DNA of 64,000 bases from Oscillibacter valericigenes (GTDB lineage: Bacteria > Bacillota > Clostridia > Oscillospirales > Oscillospiraceae), in contig NZ_JACSNX010000014.1 of NCBI RefSeq assembly GCF_016902445.1, positions 1 to 64,000 of the forward strand, in the 5' to 3' direction. The translations under genes were made by a program, and so were the position numbers. Of this stretch, positions 27,189-36,176 are shown piece by piece; position 1 is the stretch's first letter; the number at the start of each line of letters is the position of its first letter. The notes below the pieces were generated by a model. That model made no database searches. It saw only the letters and a program-made list of their open reading frames with translations, and was not told where the DNA came from.

Positions 27189-28169
27189 TCAGTCCGCGCA
27201 CAGGCCGGCGGTGATGATGGCCATGGAGTAGACCTCCTGGGCATTGCAGCCGCGGGACAGGTCGTTGATGGGGGCGTTCAGACCCTGCAGGATGGGGCCG
27301 TAAGCGGCGAAGGAGCCCATCCGCTGGCAGATCTTGTAGCCGATGTTGCCGGCGTTGATGTCCGGGAAAATGAAGGTGTTGGCATGACCGGCCACCGTGG
27401 AATCGGGGCACTTGGTGTGGGCCACCTTGGGGGACACGGCGGCGTCGAACTGCAGCTCGCCGTCCATCTCCAGGTCGGGGCGCAGGGCCTTGGCCTTGGC
27501 GCAGGCGTTGCGCATCTTGTCCACGTCCTCGCCCTTGCCGGAGCCCAGGGTGGAGTAGCTCAGGAAAGCGATCTTCGGGTCGATGCCGAAGGTCTTGGCG
27601 GTCTCCGCGGTCTCCACGGCGATCTCCACCAGCTCGTCCTCGGTGGGCTTGATGTTGATGGCGCAGTCGCCCATGGCCAGGACCTCACGGTCGCCGGTGG
27701 CGGAGGGACGCACCAGGATGAAGCAGGAGGACACGATCTTGCTGCCGGGCTTGGTCTTGATGATCTGCAGAGCGGGACGGACCGTGTCGGCGGTGGAGTA
27801 GGTGGCGCCGCCCAGCAGAGCGTCGGCGTAGCCCATCTTCACCAGCATGGTGCCGAAGTAGTTGCCCTGCTTCAGCAGCTTGCGGCACTCGTCCTCGGTC
27901 ATCTTGCCCTTGCGCAGCTCCACCATCAGAGCCACCATCTTGTCCATCTCCGCAAAGGTCTCGGGATCGATGATCTCCGCGCCGCGGATGTTGAAGCCGG
28001 CTTCCTCGGCGGCGGCCATCACGGCCTCCGGATTGCCCACCAGGACGGGGGTCAGGAAGGTACCGGACAGCAGACGGGCGGACGCCTCCAGAATGCGGGG
28101 ATCCGTGCCCTCGGTGAAGACGATCTTCCGGGGATGGGCCTTCAGCTTATTGATCAAAAACTCAAACAT
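27189..28169 (-). CDS. pta: Phosphate acetyltransferase
   Basis: 326 residues, the short single-domain Pta. Typical segments: RKIVFTEGTDPRILEASARL, GGATYSTADTVRPALQIIKT, SCFILVRPSATGDREVLAMG and AGHANTFIFPDINAGNIGYK. Converts acetyl-CoA and phosphate to acetyl phosphate; with acetate kinase (not in the window) it yields ATP from the acetyl-CoA made by the pyruvate oxidoreductase. GGAGG before ATG 28169; own terminator. A phosphotransbutyrylase is a possible alternative for this superfamily, but these segments fit Pta better. Confidence 0.94.
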   Translation of the reverse strand: MFEFLINKLKAHPRKIVFTEGTDPRILEASARLLSGTFLTPVLVGNPEAVMAAAEEAGFNIRGAEIIDPETFAEMDKMVALMVELRKGKMTEDECRKLLKQGNYFGTMLVKMGYADALLGGATYSTADTVRPALQIIKTKPGSKIVSSCFILVRPSATGDREVLAMGDCAINIKPTEDELVEIAVETAETAKTFGIDPKIAFLSYSTLGSGKGEDVDKMRNACAKAKALRPDLEMDGELQFDAAVSPKVAHTKCPDSTVAGHANTFIFPDINAGNIGYKICQRMGSFAAYGPILQGLNAPINDLSRGCNAQEVYSMAIITAGLCAD

Positions 28170-28387
28170 TTGATTTCCTCCAAATCATACAGAATCAGGG
28201 CAAAAACGATACTATACCCATTATACACGACTCTTCGGCCCGGTCAATTGAAAAATCAAAATAACCTTACAAAAATTTCCGGAATCAGATGCCCGGCATA
28301 ATCAAAAGTACTAGCATCCACTAGATGTTGTGTTTCCAAAATGCGGAAAACACGAGAAAAAAGAGAACTTTTTTAACAATTTTATAC

Positions 28388-28416
28388 TTGACTGGAAGGG
28401 GAAAATAGCGTATGAT
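28388..28416 (+). promoter_or_regulatory. Promoter of the M23 peptidase gene
   Basis: TTGACT (28388-28393), 17-base spacer, TATGAT (28411-28416). An imperfect dyad GGTAACAAATTGTAACC covers the expected start site (about 28421-28437). Confidence 0.8.
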
Positions 28417-28468
28417 TACAAACGGTAACAAATTGTAACCATTTTGTTTGAGCTTTTACGGAGACGAT

Positions 28469-30307
28469 ATGAGCGAACATATGAAAAAAGTGAATCCGGA
28501 CGCCAGGCAGCCCCGCCGCGGCGGCAAGCGCCTGGCTGGAAAAGAGCCGCACCACGCACCGGATACGGTGCGGGCGGAGACGACTGGATCTGCCCCCACG
28601 GCCGTGAAGCCGCTGATCCCGGAGTGGGAGGAGACGCCCGCCCCCCAGGCCGGTCACGGGGAAAAGCGCCGCCGCAGGAACATGCGGGAGGCGGTCCGCT
28701 CCTGGCAGGAGAGCGAGGGAGAGATCAGCCCCGTGGTAACAGGCTGCCAGGCTCTGGCGGAAAAAGCGAAGGAGACCCGGCGCCACTGGCGCCGTCTGGT
28801 GCGGGAGAGACGGGCGAAACGCTTCCCGGAGTCTGAACGGCTCCCGGTCCAGCTGCTGCTGCTGGCCTGGGGGATGCTGCCCACGCTGGGCAGCCTTTTG
28901 GGCGAGCGTGTGCGGACCCGCCGCAAGCAGCGGGGAGAGCGGGTATCCGCCCTGCGGGCCAAGCTGGGGCGCTGGCGCATCCATCCCCTGGCGCTGCTGG
29001 GCGGCGGCTGCGTTGCGGCGGCCATCGGCCTGTTCTTCTCCAGCTACACGTTCGGGACCACAGTGCTGTACGACGGCGAGGTGGTGGCCGCCGTGGGCTC
29101 CCAGTCCACGGCGGAGGAGGCGGCGGCCCAGCTGGAGACCGTCACGTCCCGGACGCTGGGAGAGCAGTACACCATCGACGCCTCCCGGATCCAGTACACC
29201 TCCGGCTTGCTGCGGCGGCAGGATGTGGTGGATGAGACCACGCTGGAGGAGGACCTGTCTCAGGAGATCGGCCTGGTGACCCAGGCATACAGCCTGTATG
29301 TGGACGGGGAGCTGGTGGGTGCCACGCCCTATGAGGGGGCGCTGGATGAGCTGCTGGCCCAGCTTCAGAGCAGCACGGCGGACGAGAACACCATCTCCTG
29401 CGAGTTCGCGGAGGATGTGGAGATCAAGCACGAGTACGTTCCCACGGAAAAGGTCATGAACCTGGGGTACCTGGCGGAGCTGCTGTACAGCACAAAGACC
29501 GCAGAGGTCACCTACACCGTCAAGGCGGGAGACACCTGGTCCGAGATCGCAGAAGATCACGACATGACGTCCAAAGAGCTGCTGGAGATGAACCCCGGCT
29601 ATGACATCGACAAGATCCAGATCGGCGAGGTGCTGACCCTGTCAGAGGCTGTGCCCTACCTGACGGTGACGGTGAAGCAGCGGGAGTACTATGTGGAGGA
29701 TGTCATGTATGACATCGAGTACACAGACACGGCCTATCTGTACAAGGGCGATTACAAGGTGGTCTCCGCCGGCGAATACGGCGCCGCCGATGTGGTGGCC
29801 AATGTCACCTATGTCAACGGCGTGGAGACGGAGCGGACGATCCTGTCCTCCGTCACACTGAAGGAGCCTGTGACGGAGCAGCGGCTCCAGGGCACCAAGG
29901 AGCGGCCGACCTGGTATCCCACCGGGACCTTCCGCTGGCCCATCAGCGGACGGATCACCTCCTACTTCGGCGGGCGGTCCTCTCCCGGCGGCATCGGATC
30001 CACCAACCACCAGGGCATCGACATCGCAGGCAGCTACGGCACGCCGGTCTATGCCTCGGACGGCGGCACGGTCACCTATGCCGGCTGGATGGGCGGTTAC
30101 GGCTATCTGGTGGAGATCGACCACGGCAACGGCTATGTGACCCGGTATGGTCACAACAGCAGTCTGACGGTCTCTGTGGGCCAGCACGTCTACAAGGGCC
30201 AGCAGATCGCCCGCGTGGGCTCCACCGGCAACTCCACCGGCAACCACTGCCACTTTGAGGTCCGGTACAATGGCGTGGCAAGAAATCCCCTGAACTATCT
30301 TCCCTGA
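28469..30307 (+). CDS. Membrane-anchored M23 metallopeptidase with LysM and G5 domains
   Basis: 612 residues. A long basic cytoplasmic part (about 1-175) precedes one membrane segment (about 177-196, PLALLGGGCVAAAIGLFFSS). Outside follow a coiled region, a LysM domain (EVTYTVKAGDTWSEIAEDHD, about 348-395), a G5 domain (TVTVKQREYYVEDVMYD to about 475), and a C-terminal M23 domain. Zinc ligands are visible in NHQGIDIAG (H, D) and GNHCHFEV (HxH). It cleaves peptidoglycan cross-bridges, with LysM binding the glycan. ATG 28469 is chosen (ACGGAG upstream). Confidence 0.93.
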   Translation: MSEHMKKVNPDARQPRRGGKRLAGKEPHHAPDTVRAETTGSAPTAVKPLIPEWEETPAPQAGHGEKRRRRNMREAVRSWQESEGEISPVVTGCQALAEKAKETRRHWRRLVRERRAKRFPESERLPVQLLLLAWGMLPTLGSLLGERVRTRRKQRGERVSALRAKLGRWRIHPLALLGGGCVAAAIGLFFSSYTFGTTVLYDGEVVAAVGSQSTAEEAAAQLETVTSRTLGEQYTIDASRIQYTSGLLRRQDVVDETTLEEDLSQEIGLVTQAYSLYVDGELVGATPYEGALDELLAQLQSSTADENTISCEFAEDVEIKHEYVPTEKVMNLGYLAELLYSTKTAEVTYTVKAGDTWSEIAEDHDMTSKELLEMNPGYDIDKIQIGEVLTLSEAVPYLTVTVKQREYYVEDVMYDIEYTDTAYLYKGDYKVVSAGEYGAADVVANVTYVNGVETERTILSSVTLKEPVTEQRLQGTKERPTWYPTGTFRWPISGRITSYFGGRSSPGGIGSTNHQGIDIAGSYGTPVYASDGGTVTYAGWMGGYGYLVEIDHGNGYVTRYGHNSSLTVSVGQHVYKGQQIARVGSTGNSTGNHCHFEVRYNGVARNPLNYLP

Positions 30308-30314
30308 GCATGTG

Positions 30315-30348
30315 AAAGAGCCCCCGGCTGAAGCCGGGGGCTCTTTTT
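30315..30348 (+). terminator. Terminator of the M23 peptidase gene
   Basis: GAGCCCCCGGC-TGAA-GCCGGGGGCTC stem with flanking A and T runs. Confidence 0.95.
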
Positions 30349-30502
30349 CGATCCTGCGGACCAGGCCGCGAAGATGAAAAAGATCGGCGGGAAACTTGAC
30401 AGCATCGGGAGCAGATGGTATGGTTAAGGCAGAAATGGAAACGTTTGCGAGGCCGGGGCCGCATGTCCGGTGACTGGTCTGAGAACAAGGAGGGCAAAGG
30501 TT

Positions 30503-31537
30503 ATGAGAGGCATCCCCAATCCGGAGCGGCAGCGCCTGGGGGCGCTGCTGGAGCAGGAGACCCAGGAGACAGTGATGGCGAAGATCCCGCAGTTCGCGGA
30601 AGCTGAGACGGAGAATTGGGCGCCTGCGCCGGCGGCGGTGCCGGAGCAGCTGGGCATCCTGGTGTTCAACATGGAGCGCGGCGTCCATCTGGAGGAGCTG
30701 GGAGATTTCCTGCAGGACTGCCCGGACATCCGGCCCCTGGACGTGGTGCTGGCCAATGAGCTGGACGACGGGTGCGTCCGGTCCGGCGGACGGAACACGG
30801 CCCGGGAGCTGGCGGAGCGGTTCGGCTGGAACTATGCCTACGGCCTGGAGTTTATCGAGCTGGTGAACGGAGCGGACCCAAAGGGATTTCACGGCAACGC
30901 CATATTTTCCCGGTGGCCCATTCGGCGGGCCTGGACTGTGCGGCTGCCGGAGCAGTACAACTGGTACTTTGACCGCCAGCGGCGGATCGGCGGCCGGTGT
31001 GCCGTGCTGGCGGAGCTGGACATCGGCGGCCGTCCGCTGGGCGTGGCGTCCATCCATCTGGAGAACCGCACCCACGGAGAGGGGCGCCGTCTTCAGATGG
31101 AGACTGTGCTGCAGGCGGCGGAGCGGCTGCTGCCAGGCATCCCGGTGGTGCTGGGCGGGGACCTGAACACCAATACCTTCGACGGCCGGGACAAGGATGT
31201 CATCCAGGAGATCGCAGGCAGCCCGGAGCTGCAGCGCCGCTGCCTGGAGGATGTGGCCCGGTATGAGGCGGCGCTGTCTGCTGCGGAGGATATGGGGTAC
31301 TGTGTCGTTCCGCGGGAGCCGGCGGTCACCCGGCGCAAGCCGCTGCCGGATGGAAGCAGCCTGGGCCTGCGGCTGGACTGGCTGCTGATGCGCGGCGTAG
31401 TGCCCGGAGAGAGCCGTGTGCTCTCCACCCGGACAGCGGACTGCGGCTTTGCCCGGCCGGATTCGGCGCTGGCGCAGTTTCAGGAGGAGGAGCTCTCCGA
31501 CCACAACGCGGTGTGGGCAGTCTGCGGACGCCCCTAA
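30503..31537 (+). CDS. Endonuclease/exonuclease/phosphatase (EEP) family hydrolase
   Basis: 344 residues. EEP-fold motifs in order: LGILVFNMERGVHLEEL (metal-binding Asn/Glu), DVVLANELDDGCVRSGG (catalytic Glu), HGNAIFSRWPIRRAW, GVASIHLENRTHGEGR, VVLGGDLNTNT (GDLN) and, at the end, LSDHNAVWAV (SDH). No signal peptide. The family cleaves phosphodiesters in DNA, RNA or lipids; the substrate cannot be deduced. AAGGAGGG sits before ATG 30503; a terminator follows. Confidence 0.88.
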   Translation: MRGIPNPERQRLGALLEQETQETVMAKIPQFAEAETENWAPAPAAVPEQLGILVFNMERGVHLEELGDFLQDCPDIRPLDVVLANELDDGCVRSGGRNTARELAERFGWNYAYGLEFIELVNGADPKGFHGNAIFSRWPIRRAWTVRLPEQYNWYFDRQRRIGGRCAVLAELDIGGRPLGVASIHLENRTHGEGRRLQMETVLQAAERLLPGIPVVLGGDLNTNTFDGRDKDVIQEIAGSPELQRRCLEDVARYEAALSAAEDMGYCVVPREPAVTRRKPLPDGSSLGLRLDWLLMRGVVPGESRVLSTRTADCGFARPDSALAQFQEEELSDHNAVWAVCGRP

Positions 31538-31560
31538 TTCGAAAAAGCATGGAACCGACA

Positions 31561-31597
31561 GACAGGCGGCTGCCTCTGGGGCAGCCGTCCGTCTTTT
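31561..31597 (+). terminator. Terminator of the EEP-family gene
   Basis: Stem GACAGGCGGCTGCC/GGCAGCCGTCCGTC around TCTGG, followed by TTTT. Confidence 0.88.
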
Positions 31598-31761
31598 GCC
31601 GCCCGACAGGTGCCGGAGAGCCTACATAGATGGAGAAAAAAGAGGCGGGAACGAGAAAAAACGGCGGCGCAGAAAGAGATTTTGCCATTTGGGGCATCCT
31701 AACCGCAAAATTATCTGCTATGATAGAGGGGCATTTTAGAAAGAGAGAGAGGAATGCCCCT

Positions 31762-32853
31762 ATGCCCAGAAAGACCATCCAGAAGAATTTAGCCTATGAT
31801 ACGGAGCGGCGATTGTACTATGCAGTCTTCCGGGAGGACGGACGGCGCTATACCCGGACCTACCACACCCGGGAAGAGGCCCAGGCCGCGTTGGAGGGGC
31901 GGCCCTATGCCAGCCGCCGTCTGCCTGGAAAGGACTGTTCCCTGCGAGATTGGCTGCTCTTCTGGCTGGAAGAGGTCGTGGCCAGGGACCGGGCGGAGAG
32001 CACGCTGTATGCCTATCGGAACATGGCCCGGTGCCATGTGCTGCCGGCCTTGGGAAAGATCCCGCTGGCAGAGCTGACGCCGCTGCGGATACAGAGCTAC
32101 CTCTATGAAAAAATGGACCAGGGGCTTTCTCCCAACACGGTGATCAAGCACTATGTGATGCTGACCACGGCCCTGGGGGTGGCGGTTCGGCTGGAGATCC
32201 TGGAACGCAGCCCCATGGACCGGGTCAAACCGCCCAAAAAGCAGGAGACCCGCTTCAGCTTCTATTCGCCGGAGCAGCTGCAGCGGCTCTTTGCGGCTGT
32301 GGCGGGGACGGCCATGGAGCTGCCGGTGAAGCTGGCGGCCTATCTGGGCCTGCGCCGCAGTGAGATCTGCGGCCTGCGGTGGAAGCATGTGGACCTGGAG
32401 GTGGGCCTGCTCTATATCCAGGAGGTGCGCACAGAGGTGGGCGGCACAGTGGTGATGAAATCCCCCAAGACGCGGACGTCCCACCGGAGACTGGGCATCG
32501 CCGGGCTCCAGGACCTGCAGCAGATCCTGTACCGGGCCTGGGAACGGCGGAACACGGACGACCCGGAGGAGTGGGTGGTGATGCGGAGCGACGGCACGCC
32601 GCCCAAGCCGGATGAGCTCACCCGGGAGCTGCTGCAGATCGTGCGGAGGAACGGCCTGCCCAAGATCTCTCTCCACGGGCTGCGGCACAGCTTTGCCTCT
32701 GTGGCCAACAGCCAGGGAGTGCCCATGTTCGACATCTCCCGCACGCTGGGCCACAGCTCCATGACGGTCACCAGCAACATCTATACGCATCTGTTTGACG
32801 ACACGGGCAACCACACGCTGGCCGCCGTGGCAAAGGCCATCGAAAAGGCCTGA
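31762..32853 (+). CDS. Tyrosine-type site-specific recombinase (lone integrase)
   Basis: 363 residues. An N-terminal Arm-type DNA-binding segment (LAYDTERRLYYAVFREDGR) precedes a SAM-like core-binding domain (about 60-150) and the catalytic domain. All active-site residues are visible: Arg in AYLGLRRSEICGLRW, HGLRH, LGHSSMTVTSNIYTH (His and nucleophile Tyr). No excisionase, relaxase, replication or cargo genes are beside it and no flanking direct repeats were noticed. Hence it is a remnant of an element or a domesticated recombinase. A TATGAT at 31719-31724 is a possible -10. ATG 31762 has GAGAGAGG about 10 bases upstream. Confidence 0.93.
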   Translation: MPRKTIQKNLAYDTERRLYYAVFREDGRRYTRTYHTREEAQAALEGRPYASRRLPGKDCSLRDWLLFWLEEVVARDRAESTLYAYRNMARCHVLPALGKIPLAELTPLRIQSYLYEKMDQGLSPNTVIKHYVMLTTALGVAVRLEILERSPMDRVKPPKKQETRFSFYSPEQLQRLFAAVAGTAMELPVKLAAYLGLRRSEICGLRWKHVDLEVGLLYIQEVRTEVGGTVVMKSPKTRTSHRRLGIAGLQDLQQILYRAWERRNTDDPEEWVVMRSDGTPPKPDELTRELLQIVRRNGLPKISLHGLRHSFASVANSQGVPMFDISRTLGHSSMTVTSNIYTHLFDDTGNHTLAAVAKAIEKA

Positions 32854-32969
32854 GGACACTTTACAGGAATTTTACAGATCCGCGCTTTTCGATTTTATCT
32901 TTTTGTGCCAATCTGGTATATGTGAAATACCGTGCCCTGACAGGGGCAGGGAAAAGGAGCAACGTCAGT

Positions 32970-33875
32970 ATGAAGATCGCCATCGTGGACCTGGGGTCCA
33001 ACACCATCCGGCTGTCCGTCTATCACACGCTGCCGGACGGCAGGTTTGAGCTGCTGTTTTCAGAAAAGGAGATGGCAGGACTGGTCAGCTATGTCCACGG
33101 GGGGAGGCTCTCCCCGGAGGGCATCCAGCGGGCCTGTACAGGCATCCGGGATTTTCAGGGTCTGCTGCGGCAGTTTGACATGGGGGCGCCTCACGTGTTC
33201 GCCACGGCATCCCTGCGGAATATCCGCAATACGGAGGAGGCGGTGGCCCAGATCCGGGAGGCCACCGGTGTGGAGGTGGATGTGATCTCCGGCGAGCTGG
33301 AGGCAAAGCTGGGGTATTACGGCACCCGTCTTGCCACCAATCTGCGGGACGGCGCGGTCTTTGACATCGGCGGCGGCAGCACGGAGATCCTGGAGGTCCG
33401 GGGCGGAGAGATCCGGAAGGCCCAGAGCCTGCCCATCGGGTCCCTGGCACTGTTCAACACCTGTGTGGACGGGCTGTGGCCCAAAAAGAAGGAGCTGAAG
33501 AAGATCCGGACGGCGGTGGTATCTGCCCTGAAGGAGGCGTGGCTGCCGGAGCAGCGGGTGGAGAAGGTCTGCGGCGTGGGCGGCACGGCCCGGGCGGTGC
33601 TGAAGATCGCCAACGCATGGTACGAAAAGCCGGCGGGCAACCGGAGCCTGACGCCGGCGGAGGTCCGCCGGCTGACCCGGCTGCTGCTGGAGCGGGATCA
33701 CCAGGCCCGGAAGCTGATCCTGCGCAGTTGCCCGGACCGGGTGCACACCATCCTGCCGGGGATGATGCTGATGAACACGCTGACAGAGAAGCTGTGCTGT
33801 GGGGAGCTGTATATCAGCCCCTATGGCGTCAGGGAGGGATATTTGTGTCACAAACTGCTGAACGCTGGGACCTGA
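32970..33875 (+). CDS. ppx: Ppx/GppA-type exopolyphosphatase
   Basis: 301 residues, the short two-subdomain form. Phosphate-binding motifs: AIVDLGSNTIRLSVYH, a VFATASLRNIRN segment, AVFDIGGGSTEILEV and GVGGTARAVLK. Removes terminal phosphate from polyphosphate or pppGpp. AAAAGGAGC before ATG 32970. Its last 31 bases overlap ppk1, so the two are translationally coupled, making and breaking polyphosphate from one message. Confidence 0.92.
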   Translation: MKIAIVDLGSNTIRLSVYHTLPDGRFELLFSEKEMAGLVSYVHGGRLSPEGIQRACTGIRDFQGLLRQFDMGAPHVFATASLRNIRNTEEAVAQIREATGVEVDVISGELEAKLGYYGTRLATNLRDGAVFDIGGGSTEILEVRGGEIRKAQSLPIGSLALFNTCVDGLWPKKKELKKIRTAVVSALKEAWLPEQRVEKVCGVGGTARAVLKIANAWYEKPAGNRSLTPAEVRRLTRLLLERDHQARKLILRSCPDRVHTILPGMMLMNTLTEKLCCGELYISPYGVREGYLCHKLLNAGT

Positions 33876-35947
33876 GCTATACCCAAAACCGGGAGCTGAG
33901 CTGGCTGGCCTTTGACCAGAGGGTGATGGAGGAGGCCGCAGACCCCGCCGTCCCGCTGATGGAGCGGCTCCGCTTCCTCTCCATCTTCACCAGCAATCTG
34001 GACGAGTTCTTCATGGTGCGGGTGGGGAGCCTGACGGACCTGGCTCTGGTGGCCCCCGGCTCCCAGGAGAACAAGGGGGGCTTTTCCCCGGCGGAGCAGC
34101 TGCGGCGGATCTATGCGGCGGTGGTGCCGCTGATCCGGCAGCGGGACAAGGTGTATCAGGATCTGATGGGTGCCCTGGCGGAGCACGGCGTGGTGGACAT
34201 CCCCTATAAGGAGCTGAAAAACGGCGACCGGGAGTATGTGCGCACCTGGTACCGGGAGACCATGCGGCCGCTGCTGATGCCCCAGATCATCGACCCCAGC
34301 CATCCTTTCCCCCACCTGAAGAACAAGACCCTGTACGCTGCGGCGCTGCTGCGGGAAGGGGACAAGCGGCGGCTGGGCATCGTGGGGGTGCCGGATGTGG
34401 TACCGCCCATCGTGATGCTGCCGGACCGCCCCGGCGCCTTTGTGCGGACGGAGGACATCCTGGCCCATCATCTGCGGAAGATCTTCAAGATCTATCAGAT
34501 CGAAGAGCAGGCGGTGGTGTCGGTCACCCGGAACGCGGACCTGAGCTATGACGAGGCCATGGACCAGGAGGACCTGGATCTGCGGACCCAGATGACAAAG
34601 CTGCTGCGCCAGCGGGAGCGGCTGGCGCCGGTCCGCCTGGAGATGCAGGGCGAGGCGCCTGCCCTGCGGGAGATGCTGCTGCAGCGGCTGAAGCTGGTGC
34701 CGGAGCAGAGCTATGTCTGCACCTGCCCCCTGGTGCTGAAGTACGCCTATCAGCTGGACAGCCTGGACAGCGGCCTGTTCTATCCGCCCCATGCCCCGGC
34801 CTATCCCGCCTGGCTGGACCGGGAGGTGCCCATGTGGGAGCAGATCCGGCAGCGGGACATCCTGCTGTTCTATCCCTATCACTCCATGCAGCCCTTTCTG
34901 GACCTGCTGCGCCAGAGTGCTGCGGACCCGGCGGTGGTGTCCATCCAGATGACCATCTACCGGGTGGCCGGAAAGTCGGCCGTCATCAAGCATCTGTGCG
35001 CGGCGGCGGAGAACGGCAAATCGGTCACGGTCCTGGTGGAGCTGCGGGCACGGTTCGACGAGGGCAACAACATCACCTGGGCCCGGGAGCTGGAGGAAGC
35101 CGGCTGCCGGGTGATCTACGGCCCCGCCGGCTACAAGTGCCACGGCAAGATCTGCCTTATCACCCGGCAGGAGAAAAACGGCCTGTCCTATGTGACCCAG
35201 ATCGGCACCGGCAACTACAACGAGAAGACCGCGGCCCTGTACACGGACTTTTCCCTGCTGACGGCGGACCGGTCCATTGCGGCGGACGGCGTGGCCTTTT
35301 TCCAGAATATGCTGATCGGCGACCTGCGGGGCAGCTATGATAAGCTACTGGTGGCGCCGGTGTCCCTGAAACAGACGCTGATGCGGCTCATCGACGGGGA
35401 GATCGCCCGGGGCGAGCGGGGGCGGATCATCCTCAAGACCAATGCTGTCACGGAACGGGAGCTGATCGACAAGCTGGCGGAGGCCTCCCAGGCGGGCGTG
35501 CGGATCGATCTGATCGTCCGGGGCATCTGCTGCCTGGTGCCGGGGGTCCCCGGCAAGACGGACCATATCACCGTCACCAGCATCGTAGGGCGGTTTCTGG
35601 AGCACTCCCGCATCTACTGCTTCGGCGAGGGCGCTCTGCGGCAGATCTACTTATCCTCCGCGGACATCATGACGCGGAACCAGGAACGGCGGGTGGAGAT
35701 CGCCTGCCCGGTGGAGAGCCAGGAGGTGCGGGATTTCCTGTCCGACTACCTGGCCCGTCTCCTGGGGGACAATGTGAAGGCCCGGCGCCTGCAGCCGGAC
35801 GGGCGCTTTGTGAAGGTGGAGGACCCCGGTGCCGGCGCCGTCTCCGTACAGCAGTACTATCTCTCCCATCCGCCTGTGTTTCAGGCCACAGAGGAAAAAA
35901 AGAGCCGCCGCTGGAAGCTGCCGGCCCTTTTCCGAAAGCGCAGATGA
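33845..35947 (+). CDS. ppk1: Polyphosphate kinase 1
   Basis: 700 residues, normal PPK1 length. N and head domains (NRELSWLAFDQRVMEEAADP; IFTSNLDEFFMVRVG) lead to two phospholipase-D-like domains. The catalytic region has RARFDEGNNITWARELEEAG, then YKCHGKICLIT with the autophosphorylated His, and GTGNYNEKTAALYTDFSLL. It transfers the gamma-phosphate of ATP to polyphosphate. The start is GTG at 33845, inside the end of ppx, with AGGGAGGG 6-7 bases upstream; the frame is open further upstream but that part is only ppx in another frame. Confidence 0.96.
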   Translation: MSQTAERWDLSYTQNRELSWLAFDQRVMEEAADPAVPLMERLRFLSIFTSNLDEFFMVRVGSLTDLALVAPGSQENKGGFSPAEQLRRIYAAVVPLIRQRDKVYQDLMGALAEHGVVDIPYKELKNGDREYVRTWYRETMRPLLMPQIIDPSHPFPHLKNKTLYAAALLREGDKRRLGIVGVPDVVPPIVMLPDRPGAFVRTEDILAHHLRKIFKIYQIEEQAVVSVTRNADLSYDEAMDQEDLDLRTQMTKLLRQRERLAPVRLEMQGEAPALREMLLQRLKLVPEQSYVCTCPLVLKYAYQLDSLDSGLFYPPHAPAYPAWLDREVPMWEQIRQRDILLFYPYHSMQPFLDLLRQSAADPAVVSIQMTIYRVAGKSAVIKHLCAAAENGKSVTVLVELRARFDEGNNITWARELEEAGCRVIYGPAGYKCHGKICLITRQEKNGLSYVTQIGTGNYNEKTAALYTDFSLLTADRSIAADGVAFFQNMLIGDLRGSYDKLLVAPVSLKQTLMRLIDGEIARGERGRIILKTNAVTERELIDKLAEASQAGVRIDLIVRGICCLVPGVPGKTDHITVTSIVGRFLEHSRIYCFGEGALRQIYLSSADIMTRNQERRVEIACPVESQEVRDFLSDYLARLLGDNVKARRLQPDGRFVKVEDPGAGAVSVQQYYLSHPPVFQATEEKKSRRWKLPALFRKRR

Positions 35948-35954
35948 AGAACGA

Positions 35955-35990
35955 GCCGGCAGGATGCCACAGGGCATCCTGCCGGCTTTC
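35955..35990 (+). terminator. Terminator of ppx-ppk1
   Basis: 14-bp perfect stem GCCGGCAGGATGCC/GGCATCCTGCCGGC, loop ACAG, tail TTTC. Confidence 0.85.
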
Positions 35991-36021
35991 AGCGGTTCGG
36001 CAGACGGGAGGCGGCAGGTAC

Positions 36022-36053
36022 AAAAAGGACCCGGCTGATGCCGGATCCTTTTT
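36022..36053. terminator. Bidirectional terminator between ppk1 and megL
   Basis: AAAAAGGA and TCCTTTTT flank CCGGC-TGAT-GCCGG, giving A/T runs on both sides. Confidence 0.85.
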
Positions 36054-36176
36054 GGGGCCGCTCCGGCGTTTGGGGACTCGACCGGGAACGGCGAAAGGAG
36101 GTACGCGTATCCGCTGGAAGGCAGAGCCGCTCCTGCCTGGGGGAGCAGGATCGGAGCGGCTCCGCAGCGGGTTCTC

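Noticed and set aside
33476-33844. Upstream extension of ppk1 in the same frame
   Set aside because: It lies wholly inside ppx and has no homology; GTG 33845 has a ribosome site and matches the family start.
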